Source of the DNA: Cloeon dipterum
Taxonomy: Eukaryota; Arthropoda; Insecta; Ephemeroptera; Baetidae
Reading direction: 5' to 3'
Length of the DNA: 64,000 bases
Assembly: GCF_949628265.1 (NCBI RefSeq)
Contig: NC_088787.1
Location: 486,501 to 550,500, forward strand
Notes under the pieces: model-generated
What the model saw: the letters and a program-made list of their open reading frames with translations, nothing else
Told to the model about the DNA's origin: nothing
Database searches by the model: none
Translations under genes and position numbers: made by a program
Shown: in pieces, positions 12,284 through 24,306 of the stretch
How positions within the stretch are numbered: the first letter of the stretch is position 1
Layout of the letters: every line of letters starts with the position of its first letter

Positions 12284-14626
12284 TCAGCCGTTATAGTAGC
12301 GTGAGGGTCCAAGAAATTGGTCAATTTCTGTATAGTCTAATGGTTGGTGCCTCATTTCGCCATATAAATGCTTCTCGAAAGTTGCCAATAGTTCAGATAT
12401 GTCGGGTTCCTGGAAGGAAAGGCAGCCTACATCCTTCGGCCCCCACTTTTGTCGTTCTTTTTCTGCCATTTCCCTCAACTCCTCTCCCGTCAATATCTTA
12501 GGCTTGGTTAAATGCTGTGAAGGAGCAACAACAGCAACTGCTTTCGGCTTCTCCTGGATTGGTGACTCAACAGTTGGTCTACGACTATTAAAAAGTTTGT
12601 TTAATTTCATGGGAACTTGGCAATAGCAACGTTCAATTTTCCATTAGATTCTAATCAAAAGTTACAGAATAAAATATAGGTAAAAAGTATAGAGCGTAAT
12701 ATTCCATTTTAGTGTTCAGACCCGCCAACAGATGGCGCCACCGAATACTTCCGTAATAAGGCGATTCCGCTGCGATTTCAGACACAATCCTGCCACTGTG
12801 CATTCTTCACTTGATATCCATTCTTTTGACGTGCTAAAAACCAAATTTGGTTCCAACACTCGCCATAGAGAATCTTGAAAAACTATTTTTTGAAATAAAA
12901 AAATATATATTTCCGACCATGTAAAGGCGAGTGGCTTAACCGATTTTGGTTTTCAGCACATCAAAAGAAAGTATAATAAGTGCAGAATAAACAGTAGAAG
13001 TATTGAGTCTGAAATCACAGTGGAAGTGCCTTAAAATTGAATTTATTACGAAAGTATTCGATGGCGCCATCTGTTGGCAGCTTCGAACTTTCAAAAATAT
13101 TTAATAAAATTTTTGGGAAAAAGGCAGTTGAGGGGTAAATTTTATCTCCTTTAACTTCGAAGTTTTGAATTAAGAGATCTACGGCTGTTTGTTGTCTATG
13201 GTCTATGGATTTTTTAACATGATTTTTATGTGCTCAAAATTAATTAATTACCTCAAAATTGGAGTCTCACTGATCCACCGTACTTGCGATGGCTCCATGA
13301 TTTTTTTTCTATAATATGCAGCGTAATTTTTCCATAACACGTGCTATATGTGAAGGAAATTGAAAAGATTTACTTAATAAAATAAATAAAAAATACGTTA
13401 TTTCAACAAACCTGAGGATTGACAGGCTTTGGCTTGCTTTGAGGGGAAATTTCCTTCGAAGACACTGCTGATGGTGCCTGGACAGTGACAGCCTCTGATT
13501 TCTGTTCCTGAGGAAATGACGTCGAGACTTTCTCTCTCTTGAACTGGCTGATCTCAATAATCGAAGAGCTAGAACTGTTTTCATTCAAAGCCTCTGCGGT
13601 CCTTTTTTCTGAAAATTTGAACGATGTATATTAATGAGTTGTTAACGAAATAATTTGATAGCCCACGCCACCAATTGCCTTGGGCTGCTGATTATTTCAT
13701 TTTTGGTGATTTTCAAATTTGTCAGAGTAATAATAAAGTTATGTCAACATACTGGGGCTGGGTTTGAAGGCTTGAGGATCGACAGCGACACGCTTTGCCT
13801 GGAATTTAGGGAGAATTTTCTTCAAAGACGCTGATGATCTCTGAAAAGGAACAGCCTGCGATTTATGATCCTTAGGCAACGACGTTGATGCTTCCTTAGA
13901 AAATTCCTTTTCTTCGCTCTGGATGACCTCAATTTTCGGAGAGCAGGGACGAATTTCATTCACAGCCTCTGTGGCCCTGATTTCTGAAAAATTGAACGAA
14001 TTATGTTGATGAGTTGTTTGACGAAATTTGAAGACAAGTTATTTTACCTGCAGGATTGCTGCACTTGACCAATTTTGGTGTGTCCAGCGGTGCTTGTTTT
14101 TCGAGAGGGATGAAAACTTCAGAGCTTGTTGACGTTGAAGGCTCTAAAAATTGGAAAAGACACCTCATTTGAAATAAAAATAATATTTTTGAACGGTTAA
14201 AATTAAATTAAAATCGATCGGGTGAGAAAAAATGATTTTGAGTTGTTAAATTAAATTATATCAACATAATTTATGACACTCAATCTTACTTTGGGAGTCT
14301 ACGAATTTTTGCAACTCTTTGGAGCGTCGAGTCACTTAGCTGCATTACGTTGACAATGTCCCATGTCTTGACTGGACACTTCTCGTTCAAGGAAATAATC
14401 TGGTGAATTTCAGCCAATTTTTCCTCTGGAATAATTTCGATCATTTTTCTCTTCTCTACAATTTTTTTTTAATTCGTTCCGTACCATACAGAGACAGTTG
14501 GGCGATGTCTGCATGCAAGTCGACTTTCTTCCTGAGGTTCAATCTCCACTTCGTGTTGCACTCTCTTTTATAATTTTTTAGATTGGACAATTTTGTTTGT
14601 CCATGCCTCATCTTCTTCGACTCCAT
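12284..14626 (-). pseudogene. NET-domain-like gene with two apparent 1-nt indels
   Basis: The 5' end is ATG at 14626 (MESKKMRHG). Around 14450-14290 the frame reads MIEIIPEEKLAEIHQII then DIVNVMQLSDSTLQ, close to the NET (extra-terminal) domain of BET proteins, which bind short hydrophobic-basic peptides in chromatin factors. The frame is lost twice: a nine-base A run near 14462 appears one base short, and CTCCAAAGAG near 14310 one base long; correcting each would give NET-like text (TLQELQKFV). Downstream are Ser/Pro/Lys-rich exons: 14157-14048, about 13985-13757, about 13608-13412 (the last two are duplicates of each other), and a terminal ORF (12610-12284, ILTGEELREMAEKERQ). No bromodomain is seen. 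The junction to the last ORF is unresolved. Confidence 0.5.
12715..13090. mobile_element. Foldback MITE with long inverted arms
   Basis: The left arm begins CCAACAGATGGCGCCACC and the right arm ends GATGGCGCCATCTGTTGG. The arms stay complementary inward for about 150 bp through GATTTCAGAC...CACTGTGCATTC and GCTAAAAACCAA / TTGGTTTTCAGC. A second full copy lies at 49262-49650 and a fragment near 52715-52805. It has no coding capacity. The superfamily is not certain because I could not define a clean target duplication. It lies inside an intron or 3' part of the NET-like gene. Confidence 0.7.
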
Positions 14627-16504
14627 TTATCTGAAAATTTTGCGGACGATATCAAATAATTGCTCTTGGTAACAGCCGTTAATTATTAAATAATTAATTA
14701 TGTTTGACAGATCAATTTCTTCCAGCTTGCACTCAGATTTGCTCCATTTTTCCCTCTGAAACTGAATGTAGTATACGAAACGCCAAAATTGTAATATAAA
14801 ATAAATTTTAATTTTACTGAAATATAAACGACGCAATTTCGTTGAGTTCTTATAATGCATGTTACGGCGGGTAATTTTAAATACACAGACGATCCGTGTA
14901 TTTATCAAAATTTGTTGCATATTTCATATTTGCACAGACGATCTAGCTACAATTTTCATCATTGGTGAAATTAAGAAAAAGGTTTCGTACCTTTCTTGTG
15001 TCCACCCTACCCGACGCTCATGCGATGACACTTATTTAGGTCGCTTTAGGCGCGATTGCCACCCTGAAAAGGCTGATTATGACCTGGAAAAGCGAGCAGC
15101 GTCACCACGCCGTTTGCGTTCGTCCGCCATTTTGTAAAAATTCACCGCCAAGAGGGAGCTGAACAATCCTCGTTTGACGGATAATGTTATGACGTTATCG
15201 TATCAAATCCCTGAAGCGTCTCTGCCGTCTGTGCAACTAACAAATACACGCAATTCGAGTACACAGATCGTCTGTGTATATACAATTACGCAACAAACAA
15301 GCGTGTGCGAGATAGAGCCAACAAAACAGAATTGATTCAATTAAATCCCCTAAAATCTTGCCTGCATTATTGGTTTCAAGGCATTTCCAACTTAAGTTAG
15401 CCAGTAAAATTTCAAATTGACGCTAAAATCAGCTTAACTCACCTTGATTTTAATATTTTTTTACAGAGAAATACGCTTGTGTTATCTTACACTCGGCGTT
15501 CAGGTGCGAATTCGTTTTAGGAAGAAAACCAAACACAGCTTGGTAAAAAGGATAGGCTGTCGTCGCCATGTTGCTTTCTGATTTGAAATTTCCCGCTCTC
15601 AGCGATCCGTGTAAATCATACAGGCAATATGACGTCACACGTATTTGAATGAAAAACATGGCGTCTACGCCTCCGCTCTTGTGACCTTTCAATGGACTGA
15701 TATCAGCGCCACTCTGTGGACATGTGCAGCTTAAGAAACATTTGAAAATCAGACCAAGGGCTTCAAGCAAACATATGATTAGAGCGGCGGGAAATTCAAT
15801 TTTATTAATTGAGATTTTCTTACCAAATTATTATTTTGCGTAAAGTAAGTGATGGATATTGAGTTCAAACAGCGGCCCATGGAATGATAGGAGGCCAAGT
15901 CGACTCTCTCGCTCGCTCACCCGTTTCTCATCTGCGTGAGAAACAGCCAAAACTGCGCCCTTTTATTCGTTTTGATGCGTTATAAAATCTCACGATGGAG
16001 ATTTTCTTGTTAATAAAATAAAACGAAGGTACGAGTCCTTTAAATTCCTATATTTACTCAAATTTGCTTGATCGGGAGTTGCATACATATATTCAGATTA
16101 CGGCCATCTGATTCTTTCTTTTAGCGATTGCAACATGCAGTTTCTCTCTCAACCCGTGATTTTGCACCGTCTTTATTGAATACAGCCAAACACATGTATG
16201 GCAAAAGCACTCTTTCTCTCCCTCTGCTGCAGTTCATCGTTGAAATTAAGACAAAAATTGTTTGTGTTCAAGCTGTCACTCAAAGAGGCTCCATCTTTTT
16301 ATTTAAATTCCACAATTACATGCCTCACGACCATCTCCTCGGAAGAAAATTAAATTTGTTTTATTCAAAACATTTCAAGATCTCGATGAATTATGGCTCT
16401 ATACAAGCCAAGGTTTCTACAAAACATTTCAAAATATGATTCACGGTTTCCTCACAAAACAGAACGATATTATTCGATTTAATAAATACGTTTATCCATA
16501 CTAA
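14627..16504. other. Intergenic with two inverted ACACAGACGATC palindromes
   Basis: No gene is supported. Near 14880-14903 the sequence reads ATACACAGACGATCCGTGTAT, and near 15255-15280 TACACAGATCGTCTGTGTA. Flanking words (tttgttgc / gcaacaaa) also match in inverted order, suggesting a small decayed inverted-repeat element of about 400 bp. A full CRE palindrome TGACGTCA is at 15630-15637 between CGCCATGTT words, and a weak copy of the dispersed promoter motif at 15705-15745. From 15.9 to 16.45 kb nothing is recognised. Confidence 0.4.
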
Positions 16505-18294
16505 TTTAAACCTGGAAGAGATTTGTGTCAGCATTATTTATGGGTTCATGAAAGCCAATGTAATTTTGTCAAATGAGCAATAATGTCGATAGTCATCGAT
16601 ATTAAAACTGAAATAGTCGTAAAAGATCTTCATTTCTCTTATATTTGGGAGAGTTGCAGACGCATTCTTTACAATTGATGCAAATTCGTTGAAACCACAT
16701 CCTGATGTCATCCGAGGCATATTCCAGTGGAAAGACTGCAACGAACCCAGGATCTTCTTTTCGATGACCAAATTTGGGCCTGCTGCCAATCATCCATGCA
16801 GCAAATTTTTCCTTGTATATTTAACTTTTGAATATTCGGAGAAGAGAACAAAAGCGCAGATAAACTCCCATCCCTCCTGCAGTTAAAATTGTAATTAAAT
16901 TTTGGAAAGTCGAAACAATGTACAAATACTCACATCTTTCCTTTTTTGATATCTAGTTCTTTGAGGTGGCAGAACTTGATCTCTTGCGTAGAATTCCTAG
17001 TGACCTCTACCGATGACATGCTGAGACCTTCCAACTTGGGGCAGAGTTCAGAAATGCGGTTCAGATTGACGCTTTGGTTACCATTTCCTGTCAAGGAAAG
17101 CCATCGAAGGTTTGCTCCATACTCGAGCAGGACGGCTTCGACTGTCTCTTGAGAATCCAAAGCGGTGAGGATCAGTCCATCAAGGGTATTCGGAAGCTTG
17201 AGAGTCTTATTCAATTCATCCCAACTTTTACCATGACAAGAAAACTAAAATTCAAATAAGAGGAAATAAATAAACTCAGGAAAGAGAAAATCTTTTAAAA
17301 TACCTCCAAGTATCTGATGCTGGAGTAATCTGCACGGACATTTGATTCGCTCAGGTGTTCGTCAATATTTAGATATTTACGCTCTCTTGGGATGTTTTTG
17401 TCCTCAAGGAAATCTTCCAATGTGAGACCGGTCGGTAAAATATCATGGTGGAAGATATCCAGATTGGACAGCACCTTCCAATTCTTGTTCATCAGTTTCT
17501 CACTCGGAGAAATATTGATATTGAGCAATCTTAGATGCCCGAATGATAATCTGAAATCCTTCACAGACATATTGGTACAATCTAACTCAGCACCAGGTGC
17601 GCTGAGAACCTGCAAATTGCGAAGTTGTCTACACAATTCCACCAAGTCCATTGGATTGAAAAAGATTCCGACTAACTCTAAGATTCTCAGTTCCTTCAGG
17701 GAGCTTAGATATTCTAAGCACGCGTTTCGGAATTCATTGTAGTACAAGCAGATTCTAATATGACGACTGTCCATTTTTAAATGCCGTACGTTTGGGGCAG
17801 CAATCGACACCATCCTCAGTACCTTTAAAGAAACAAGTTATTTTTGTGTAATGATATCATTTTTTGTTTTTAATTTTACCTCGGTGAAGCCCATTTTGGA
17901 ATTCCTATAAAGGAAATGTTGTGGGTAGTATGACATGAGGACGCCCAAATCGAGTTTGTATGTCCTGGTGTTCATCAAAACAAACACCAACCGCTTCATT
18001 CTGTTGAACTCCTTCATGTTGTTGAATTTTTTCGAAGTTCGTTCCATTAAAATCTTCTGCAGAACGTAGTCCCTCAGCTCAGGAGCTGAAAAAGAAATAA
18101 TTAGCTCTATTATTTGCTTTTTAAATTTGGTGGGAATTCTAATACCTACGCAATTTAGTTTTGAGGTAATTTGCTCCCTCTTCATGCGTGTAAACATCCA
18201 AGTTACTCAGGACAGTCTTCACCGTCAAATCCTTCAACGGCATAGGTCCGTACAACCGGATTTTGGGTTCCTCTACAAGAGTTGCATCATCCAT
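16505..18294 (-). pseudogene. LRR-family gene broken in exon 5
   Basis: Exons 1-4 are open: 18294-18150, about 18087-17882, 17822-17305 and about 17244-16934. They carry the family signatures (LRNLQVLSAPG, GLTLEDFLEDKN, ANLRWLSLTG). Exon 5 starts near 16876 as MRDGSLSALLFSSPN, but GATGATTGGCAGCAGGCCCAAATTTGG lacks one base relative to paralogues, which moves the frame before NLVIEKKILGS. A second shift near the end changes the family tail HEPI.ADTNLFEIL. A C-terminally truncated protein remains possible. Exon 3 is closely related to that of the gene at 33820-36985 (NINIS, NKNWKV), evidence of exchange between copies. Confidence 0.65.
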
Positions 18295-19210
18295 CTTGTG
18301 TCCAACCTTTGGATATTGATTTTTATTTTAATTCACTGTAGCATGAAATAGTACCTTCTAAAGCTTGCCTCCAAAATCGATTTCTTGGCATTTATTCCAA
18401 ACGGATCGCTTAATAGTTCCTGTTAGACCGCTTTACTCATCTTGTTTTCGAGGATTATGCTGAGAGATACACTTGTTATTCTTTGCTTCACTCGGCTACC
18501 ATGTGGTTAGAAGTAAACACATGTGTTTTGAAATATTTCATCATAAAATTCGATATTTAATATCGATTAAAATACTGACAATAATATCGATTATTTTTTT
18601 AAAACATTACATAGTGTGGATTACGGCACCGTTTTTTAGCTCGAACTTTGAAACACTGTAAAATGTCTCAGCGTAGCAATTTTCTATCACTGTTGCGTTG
18701 CCTTAATCATTAGAATGCTTCAAATAGAATTATCGATATTTCAAAGTATTGCATTACAGAGCTGTGCAAAGCGCCACTCCATCAACGGTGTCAGAATAAG
18801 AAACTACGCGTCGAGCATGAACCTTTCAAAGCAGTGAGTTCAGCGCCACTTCAACGACTGTGTTCTTTGCAGAAACTACTCGATTGGCGTAAAGAGCAGC
18901 TGATGACAGTAAAATTGGCGGGAATTTTAAATTTAGTCGGGACTGTCTTTTTGTTCGGCTCCAGTAATACTATTTACTATATTTAGTTACAAACGCGGTG
19001 ATACAACGGGAAAAACCAACACGCATGCATTCTTAATTTTTTTAGAGGGGCAGCATTTTCCATTTTTATTGAAGAATGGTATTTCTAGTGACATTTCCGT
19101 TGCAAATCCTGCAATTGCTTTTGGATAGCGGCCTATTAAGTTGCTCTCGACGTTGAATAATTATAAGTCACAAAACATGACGTTATTATTCGATTTTATT
19201 CTAAATTTAT
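18295..19210. promoter_or_regulatory. Upstream region of the LRR gene at 18294
   Basis: It contains CGATATTTAATATCGATTA at 18551-18569, a CACATGTG E-box palindrome near 18518, and the dispersed motif (tcagcgccacttcaacgactgtgttc) at 18838-18883. No gene is seen. The same blocks recur upstream of the genes at 20984, 28934 and 36985. Confidence 0.45.
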
Positions 19211-20984
19211 TTAGTACAATTTAAGAAATTCAAAGAGAATGATGTCATACATAACAATGGTATTCCTTACAACCGTGTCCATACATATCATGTTCCAAAA
19301 AAGGGCGTCGCCTTTTTCTACGGAAAGCTTCATTTTTTTTAACTCTGAGAGATTTGCAGACGCATTCTTCAAAATTTTTGATATTTCCTTGAAAACATGT
19401 CCTGTTTCAGAATGAGATATTCCCCATTGGATGGACTGCACTGAACCCATGATCTTCTTTTCCACGATCAAATTCTTGACTTGCTGCAGATCATCCAAGC
19501 AGCACGTCAATGCTTTCAGTTTCAACTTTCGCAGATTCGGAGACGATGACAACACGGCAGTCAAGCTTTCATTCATCCTGCAGAGATAATTGTAATTAAA
19601 GATTGGAAAGTCAAAACAATAATGTATATATGTATACTCACATCTTTCCTTCTTTTATATCTAGTTCTTTGAGGTGGCAGAACTTGATCTCTTGAGTAGA
19701 ATTCCTAGTGACCTCTACCGATGTCGTGCTGAGAGCTTCCAACTTGGGGCAGAGTTCAGAAATGCGGTTCAGATCGACGTGTTGGTTACCATTTCCTGTT
19801 AAGGAGAGCCATCGAAGATTTGCTCCATATTTGAGCAATATGGCATCAACTGTTTCTTGAGAATTCAACATGAAGAGGCTCAGACCGTCAAGTGTTGTCG
19901 GCAGCTTCAGATTTTTCTTAAAATCATTCCATCTTCTCTCCAAACAATGAAACTAAAATTGAAATAAATATACTAAGGAAAGACAAATATTTTAAAATAC
20001 CTCCAAGTATCTGATGCTGGAGAAATCTGCACGGACATTTGATTCCCCCAGGTGTCTTTCAAAATTGAGATATTTACGCTCTCTTGGGGTGTTTTCGTCC
20101 TCAAGGAAATCTTCCAATGTGAGACCGTTTGGTAAAGTTCGTTCACCGAGGATATCCAGAGTGGGCAGCACCTCCCAAATCTTTTTCAGTGTGCCCAACA
20201 AAATACGGCTGTGGATGTGAAGCAATCTTAGATGCCCAAATGATAATCTGATTTCCTCTTCAGTCATGTTGTTGCCTTCAAAAAGAGTATCAGGTGCGCT
20301 AAGAACCCTCAAATTGGGAAGATTTCTGCACCACGGCACCAAGTCCATTTGATTGTATTTGTATATAGAACCGACAAACTCTAAGATTCTCAGTTCCTTC
20401 AGGGAGCTTAGAAATGCGAAGCACGCGTTTTGGAATTCAACGCTGTCCATGTAGTGTAATATGTGATGTGTGTTTATTTATAATGCCGTACGTTTGGGGC
20501 AGCAATCGAAACCATCCTCAGCACCTTTAATGAAAATAATTATTTTCTAATGATATTATGATTTTTTTGCAACTTTACCTCGATGAAGTCCAATTCAGAA
20601 TTAAAATTCCACGGGGAAAATGACATTAGGACGTCTAAATCGAGTTTGTTTGTTCTGGTGTTCATCAATTGAATCACGGACCGCTTCATGCTGGTGAACT
20701 CCTCTATGGTTGTGGTTGGTCCAGGTCGCCTTGTCCTCAGCAGCTCCTGCAGCACTTCATCCCTCAACTGTGGGGCTGAAATCGAAAAATTATTTATCTT
20801 TTATACCATTTTATAATTGATGAAATTTCTAATACATACACAACTTAGTTTTGAGGTAATTTGCTCCCTCTTCTTGCGTGTAAGCATCCAAGTTACTCAG
20901 GACAGTCTCCATCGTCCAATCCTTCAACGACTTTGATCGCGCCAACCGGAGTTTGGTATTCCTTACAAGTGTAGCATCATCCAT
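19211..20984 (-). pseudogene. LRR-family gene broken at the start of exon 3
   Basis: Exon 1 (20984-20840, MDDATLVRNTKLRLAR) and exon 2 (ending about 20580) are open. Exon 3 begins near 20527 as VLRMVSIAAPNVRH, but then reads CAT TAT AAA TAA where intact paralogues have CAT TTA AAA ATT AAA. The frame resumes only at MDSVEFQNACF (20450) in a different phase. The rest of exon 3, exon 4 (about 19943-19640, RRWNDFKKNLKL) and exon 5 (about 19577-19211) are open. The exon 5 tail is strongly diverged from the family consensus. It sits in the same place as the intact genes at 28934 and 36985, so the loss is specific to unit 1. Confidence 0.75.
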
Positions 20985-22486
20985 CTTGTGTCTGACCTGT
21001 GGAGATTGATTTTATTTTATTTGTCCGTAATAGAAATATTCATCAAAAGGTTTCTTTACGCGCACAAAAGATGCGATATGTGACTGCAGGACTCTCTCAT
21101 AGACTGAAGTCATTTTGCTAGATTCCAAAAATATTCGCACTGGTGAAATTGCGTGTTATAGAAATTCAGACAACAAACTTTGCACACGTATGCCTGTGCC
21201 ATAATTTTTTCTCAATAATTTTGAATGGTTCCTGCTAAAGCTTGCCTGCAGTAGCGATTTCTTGGCAATTATTCCAACCGGTTCACTAAATAGGTCATTC
21301 AAACGTTACAGGCAGCTTTACTCACCTTGATTTCGAGGATTTTGCTGGGAGTTAAATTGTTGTTTCTATGTTTTACTCGGCTATCTTATCGTAAGAAGTA
21401 AACACAACACATGTGTTTTGAAATATTTCATCATAAAATTCGATATTTAATATCGATTAGAATAGTGACAGTACTATAATCGGTTCTTTTTTTTAATTTT
21501 TACATAGTGTGGATTACGGCACCGTTTTTTAGCTTGAATTTGAAGCACTGTAAAATGTCCCAACGTTGCAATATTCTGTCACGATTGCGTTGCCGCAATC
21601 CACCCCCATTAGAATTATCGATATTTCAAAGTATTGCAATACAGAGCAGTGACAACAGTGCCACTTTGTGCCCGGTGTTAGAATTGGAAACTTAAAACCG
21701 AGCAGTATGACATCAGCGCCACTTGAAGGATTGTGAGCGTTGCAGACACTACTCGACTTGATATTTTTAACCCAAGAGTTACTTCCAGTCACTCCAATGG
21801 AACATATTTTATGAATATATTAACAAATAGGAAACCTGAGCTATAAATAAAATTTTATAAGGCGTAGTTTTGCTCTTTATCCCTGTCCGAGGACTCGCAC
21901 TGTACAAGCACTATTAAATCTTGCCTTTAAAATCAAACAGTTCCCGCCAACTCGTAGCGGCTTCCTGAATCTCTCTGGTTAAGTAATTTCTGCAATGAAC
22001 ACTATCTATGAGGGGCGCTGATCGCACTGGTTCAAGAGGTTACAAGAGAATAGGAAGGACCGCCATGTTTTTAGTTCAAATACGGGTGACGTCATATACC
22101 CTATATGATTTCCACTGCGGTCGTTAAAGGCGGGCTAGTCACATCTGAGCGGCATGGTGGATAGAACCATTCCTTTTCCCAAAGAAAGGTCAGCGTTTGT
22201 TATTGTATATCAACTGGGTTCACCTGGAAATTGAGACACGTGAACAAACAGCTAATTAACTTCCTAAAGCTTAAATCTCGATATAAAGGTTAGTAAAACT
22301 TACCCTGAAATAATTGAACAAATAGAATAAGTTGGAATTGCGTTGCACTCGCTTCTGTAGCCAGCTTTGGCAGGAAATCTCAGAATCCATGGATTGTTTG
22401 GAATTTTTTCTAGGACACGTGTTATGAGCATAGTTTGCGTGGTAATTTAATTTTGATAAATCTCGCATTTTCAGATCTGACACAGG
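20985..22486. promoter_or_regulatory. Divergent promoter region, unit 1
   Basis: This region separates two head-to-head LRR genes. It contains CGATATTTAATATCGATTA at 21441-21459, CACATGTG near 21408, the dispersed motif forward at 21711-21758 and reversed at 21985-22030, a full CRE palindrome TGACGTCA at 22087-22094 next to CGCCATGTTTTTA, and CACGTG E-boxes near 22238 and 22418. All are conserved in units 2 and 3. No coding exon is seen. Confidence 0.55.
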
Positions 22487-24306
22487 ATGGATGACACTAC
22501 TCTCCTTAAGAAAACCAAACTCCGGCTGCAGCAAAAAAAGACGGTCAAGGATTTGGCAATGCAAGCTGTTCTGAGTAACTTGCAGGCCTACACGCAAGAG
22601 AACGCTAATTTAATCCAATCCAAATTGTGTATGTATTAGAAATTCCGGAAATTCCGTTGAATCAAACAAAATAATTAAAAGCCAATTTTTTTCAATTGCA
22701 GCACCACAGATGAGGGATGACGTCCTCCAGGAAATGCTGCATAGCAGGTTTATCAACAAATTCGACACCTTTGAGGAGTACAACTGCACGATGCGGTCTG
22801 TTTTTGCTTTGATGACCACAAGGACATACAATCTGGACTTGTACGTCCTCATGGCATGTCATCCAAGACCAAATAATGATCCGAATTCCGTGAACGACTT
22901 CACCGAGGTAAAATATTGTTAAATTTATTATTTAAAATATAAAAAAACATAATTTTTCTATAGATTTTGAAGATGATCTCAATGTCTGCCCCAAACGTGC
23001 GGCACATGCAAATGCGCTCACTGGACTTGAGCAGATGTTTCGCCGACAATGAAGTCAGAAAGGAGTGCTTGGATTATCTACGGTCCCTGAAAAATCTTAG
23101 GATCTTGGAGGTCATCGGAAGTTTATCCAAGAACGCGATTTTGCCGCAATTGAGCAGAGAACTTCCCAATTTGCGGGTTCTGAGCGCACCTGAAATCCCT
23201 TTGTTGGACACCTGCACGACTGAGGAGGAAATCAGAGGATCATTCGGGCATCTCAGATTGCTCCATATTGAACATGTGTCGAGCGACAAAAAGTGGCAGA
23301 TTTGGAAGGAGCTGCCCCAACTGGACATCATCCAAAACGACCAGAGAAACAGTTTCAAGCTTGAGGATTTCCTTGAGGACGAAAATATTCCAAGAGAGCT
23401 GAAACATCTCAATTTTGAAGATCGGAAATTGAATGACTCTGCCGATTTATCAAGCATCAAATACTTGGAGGTATTATATCATTTTTACCTTTCCATAAAT
23501 AATTAATTAATCTTTTATTAATTTCAGTTTTCCTGTGATGAGACAAAGTGGGAAGAATTGAAGGAGATTCTGAAGCATCCGACGGCCCTCGAGGGTCTGA
23601 CCCTCGAAATAATGAAAAATGCTGCACCAGTTGATGACGTTTTGCTTCAATGTGGATCAAACCTCCGCTGGTTGACCTTGATTGGGAATGGTCTCCAAAG
23701 CGTCGAACTGAACCGCATTTCTCAACTCTGCCCAAGGCTGAGAGTTCTCGCTGTGACGTCAGTTCAGGTTACTGCAAAAACCTCCCAACAAGCAAACTTC
23801 CGCCATCTAGAAGAATTATTTACGGAAGGATTAAATCTGTGAGTTTAAAATCCATTTTTTTAATTTCTATTTCTGATTTTTAATTTAAATTTAACAGGTG
23901 GACGGATGGAAGCTTTAGTGCCGTTTTGTCTTCATCTCCGAATTTGCGAAAGTTGGAACTGCAAGGAGAGGCATGCGACCTGGAAGAATTGCACAATATC
24001 AAAAATTTGATAACCGAAAAGAAGATCCTTGGATCTTTGCAGTCGCTTCACTGGCATATAGGCAACACCACATCTGGACTTGATTTCACAGAAACTGCGT
24101 CACTTTTGAAGAATGCTTCCGCTACACTTGCAGATTTGAGAAAAATGAAGCTCACTTTCGAGTATGAGACCTGTTGCTTCGATTTCCTCGTGATATCAAT
24201 GAACCCTATTTGGTGCAGAACCTACTTTTTGCCACAAGGCGATGGCTTGAAAGAAGCCATACTTGCTGACACGAATCTCGCAGAGATCTTAAACTATTGT
24301 AAATAA
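22487..24306 (+). CDS. LRR-like family protein, intact, 524 aa (unit 1, plus strand)
   Basis: Exons 22487-22628, 22702-22907, 22964-23470, 23528-23838 and 23898-24306 total 1575 nt in one frame. Donors are GTATGT, GTAAAA, GTATTA and GTGAGT; acceptors are TTGCAG, CTATAG, TTTCAG and AACAG. The head is MDDTTLLKKTKLRLQQKK, then SPQMRDDVLQEMLHSRF. The LRR part includes LPNLRVLSAPEIPLL, SFGHLRLLHIEH, FKLEDFLEDENIP, SNLRWLTLIG and SPNLRKLELQG. There is no signal peptide or transmembrane segment. AATAAA overlaps the stop. It differs from the copies at 30433 and 38491 by only scattered residues, so the three are very recent duplicates. Likely an intracellular repeat-scaffold protein; partner unknown. 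Confidence 0.9.
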
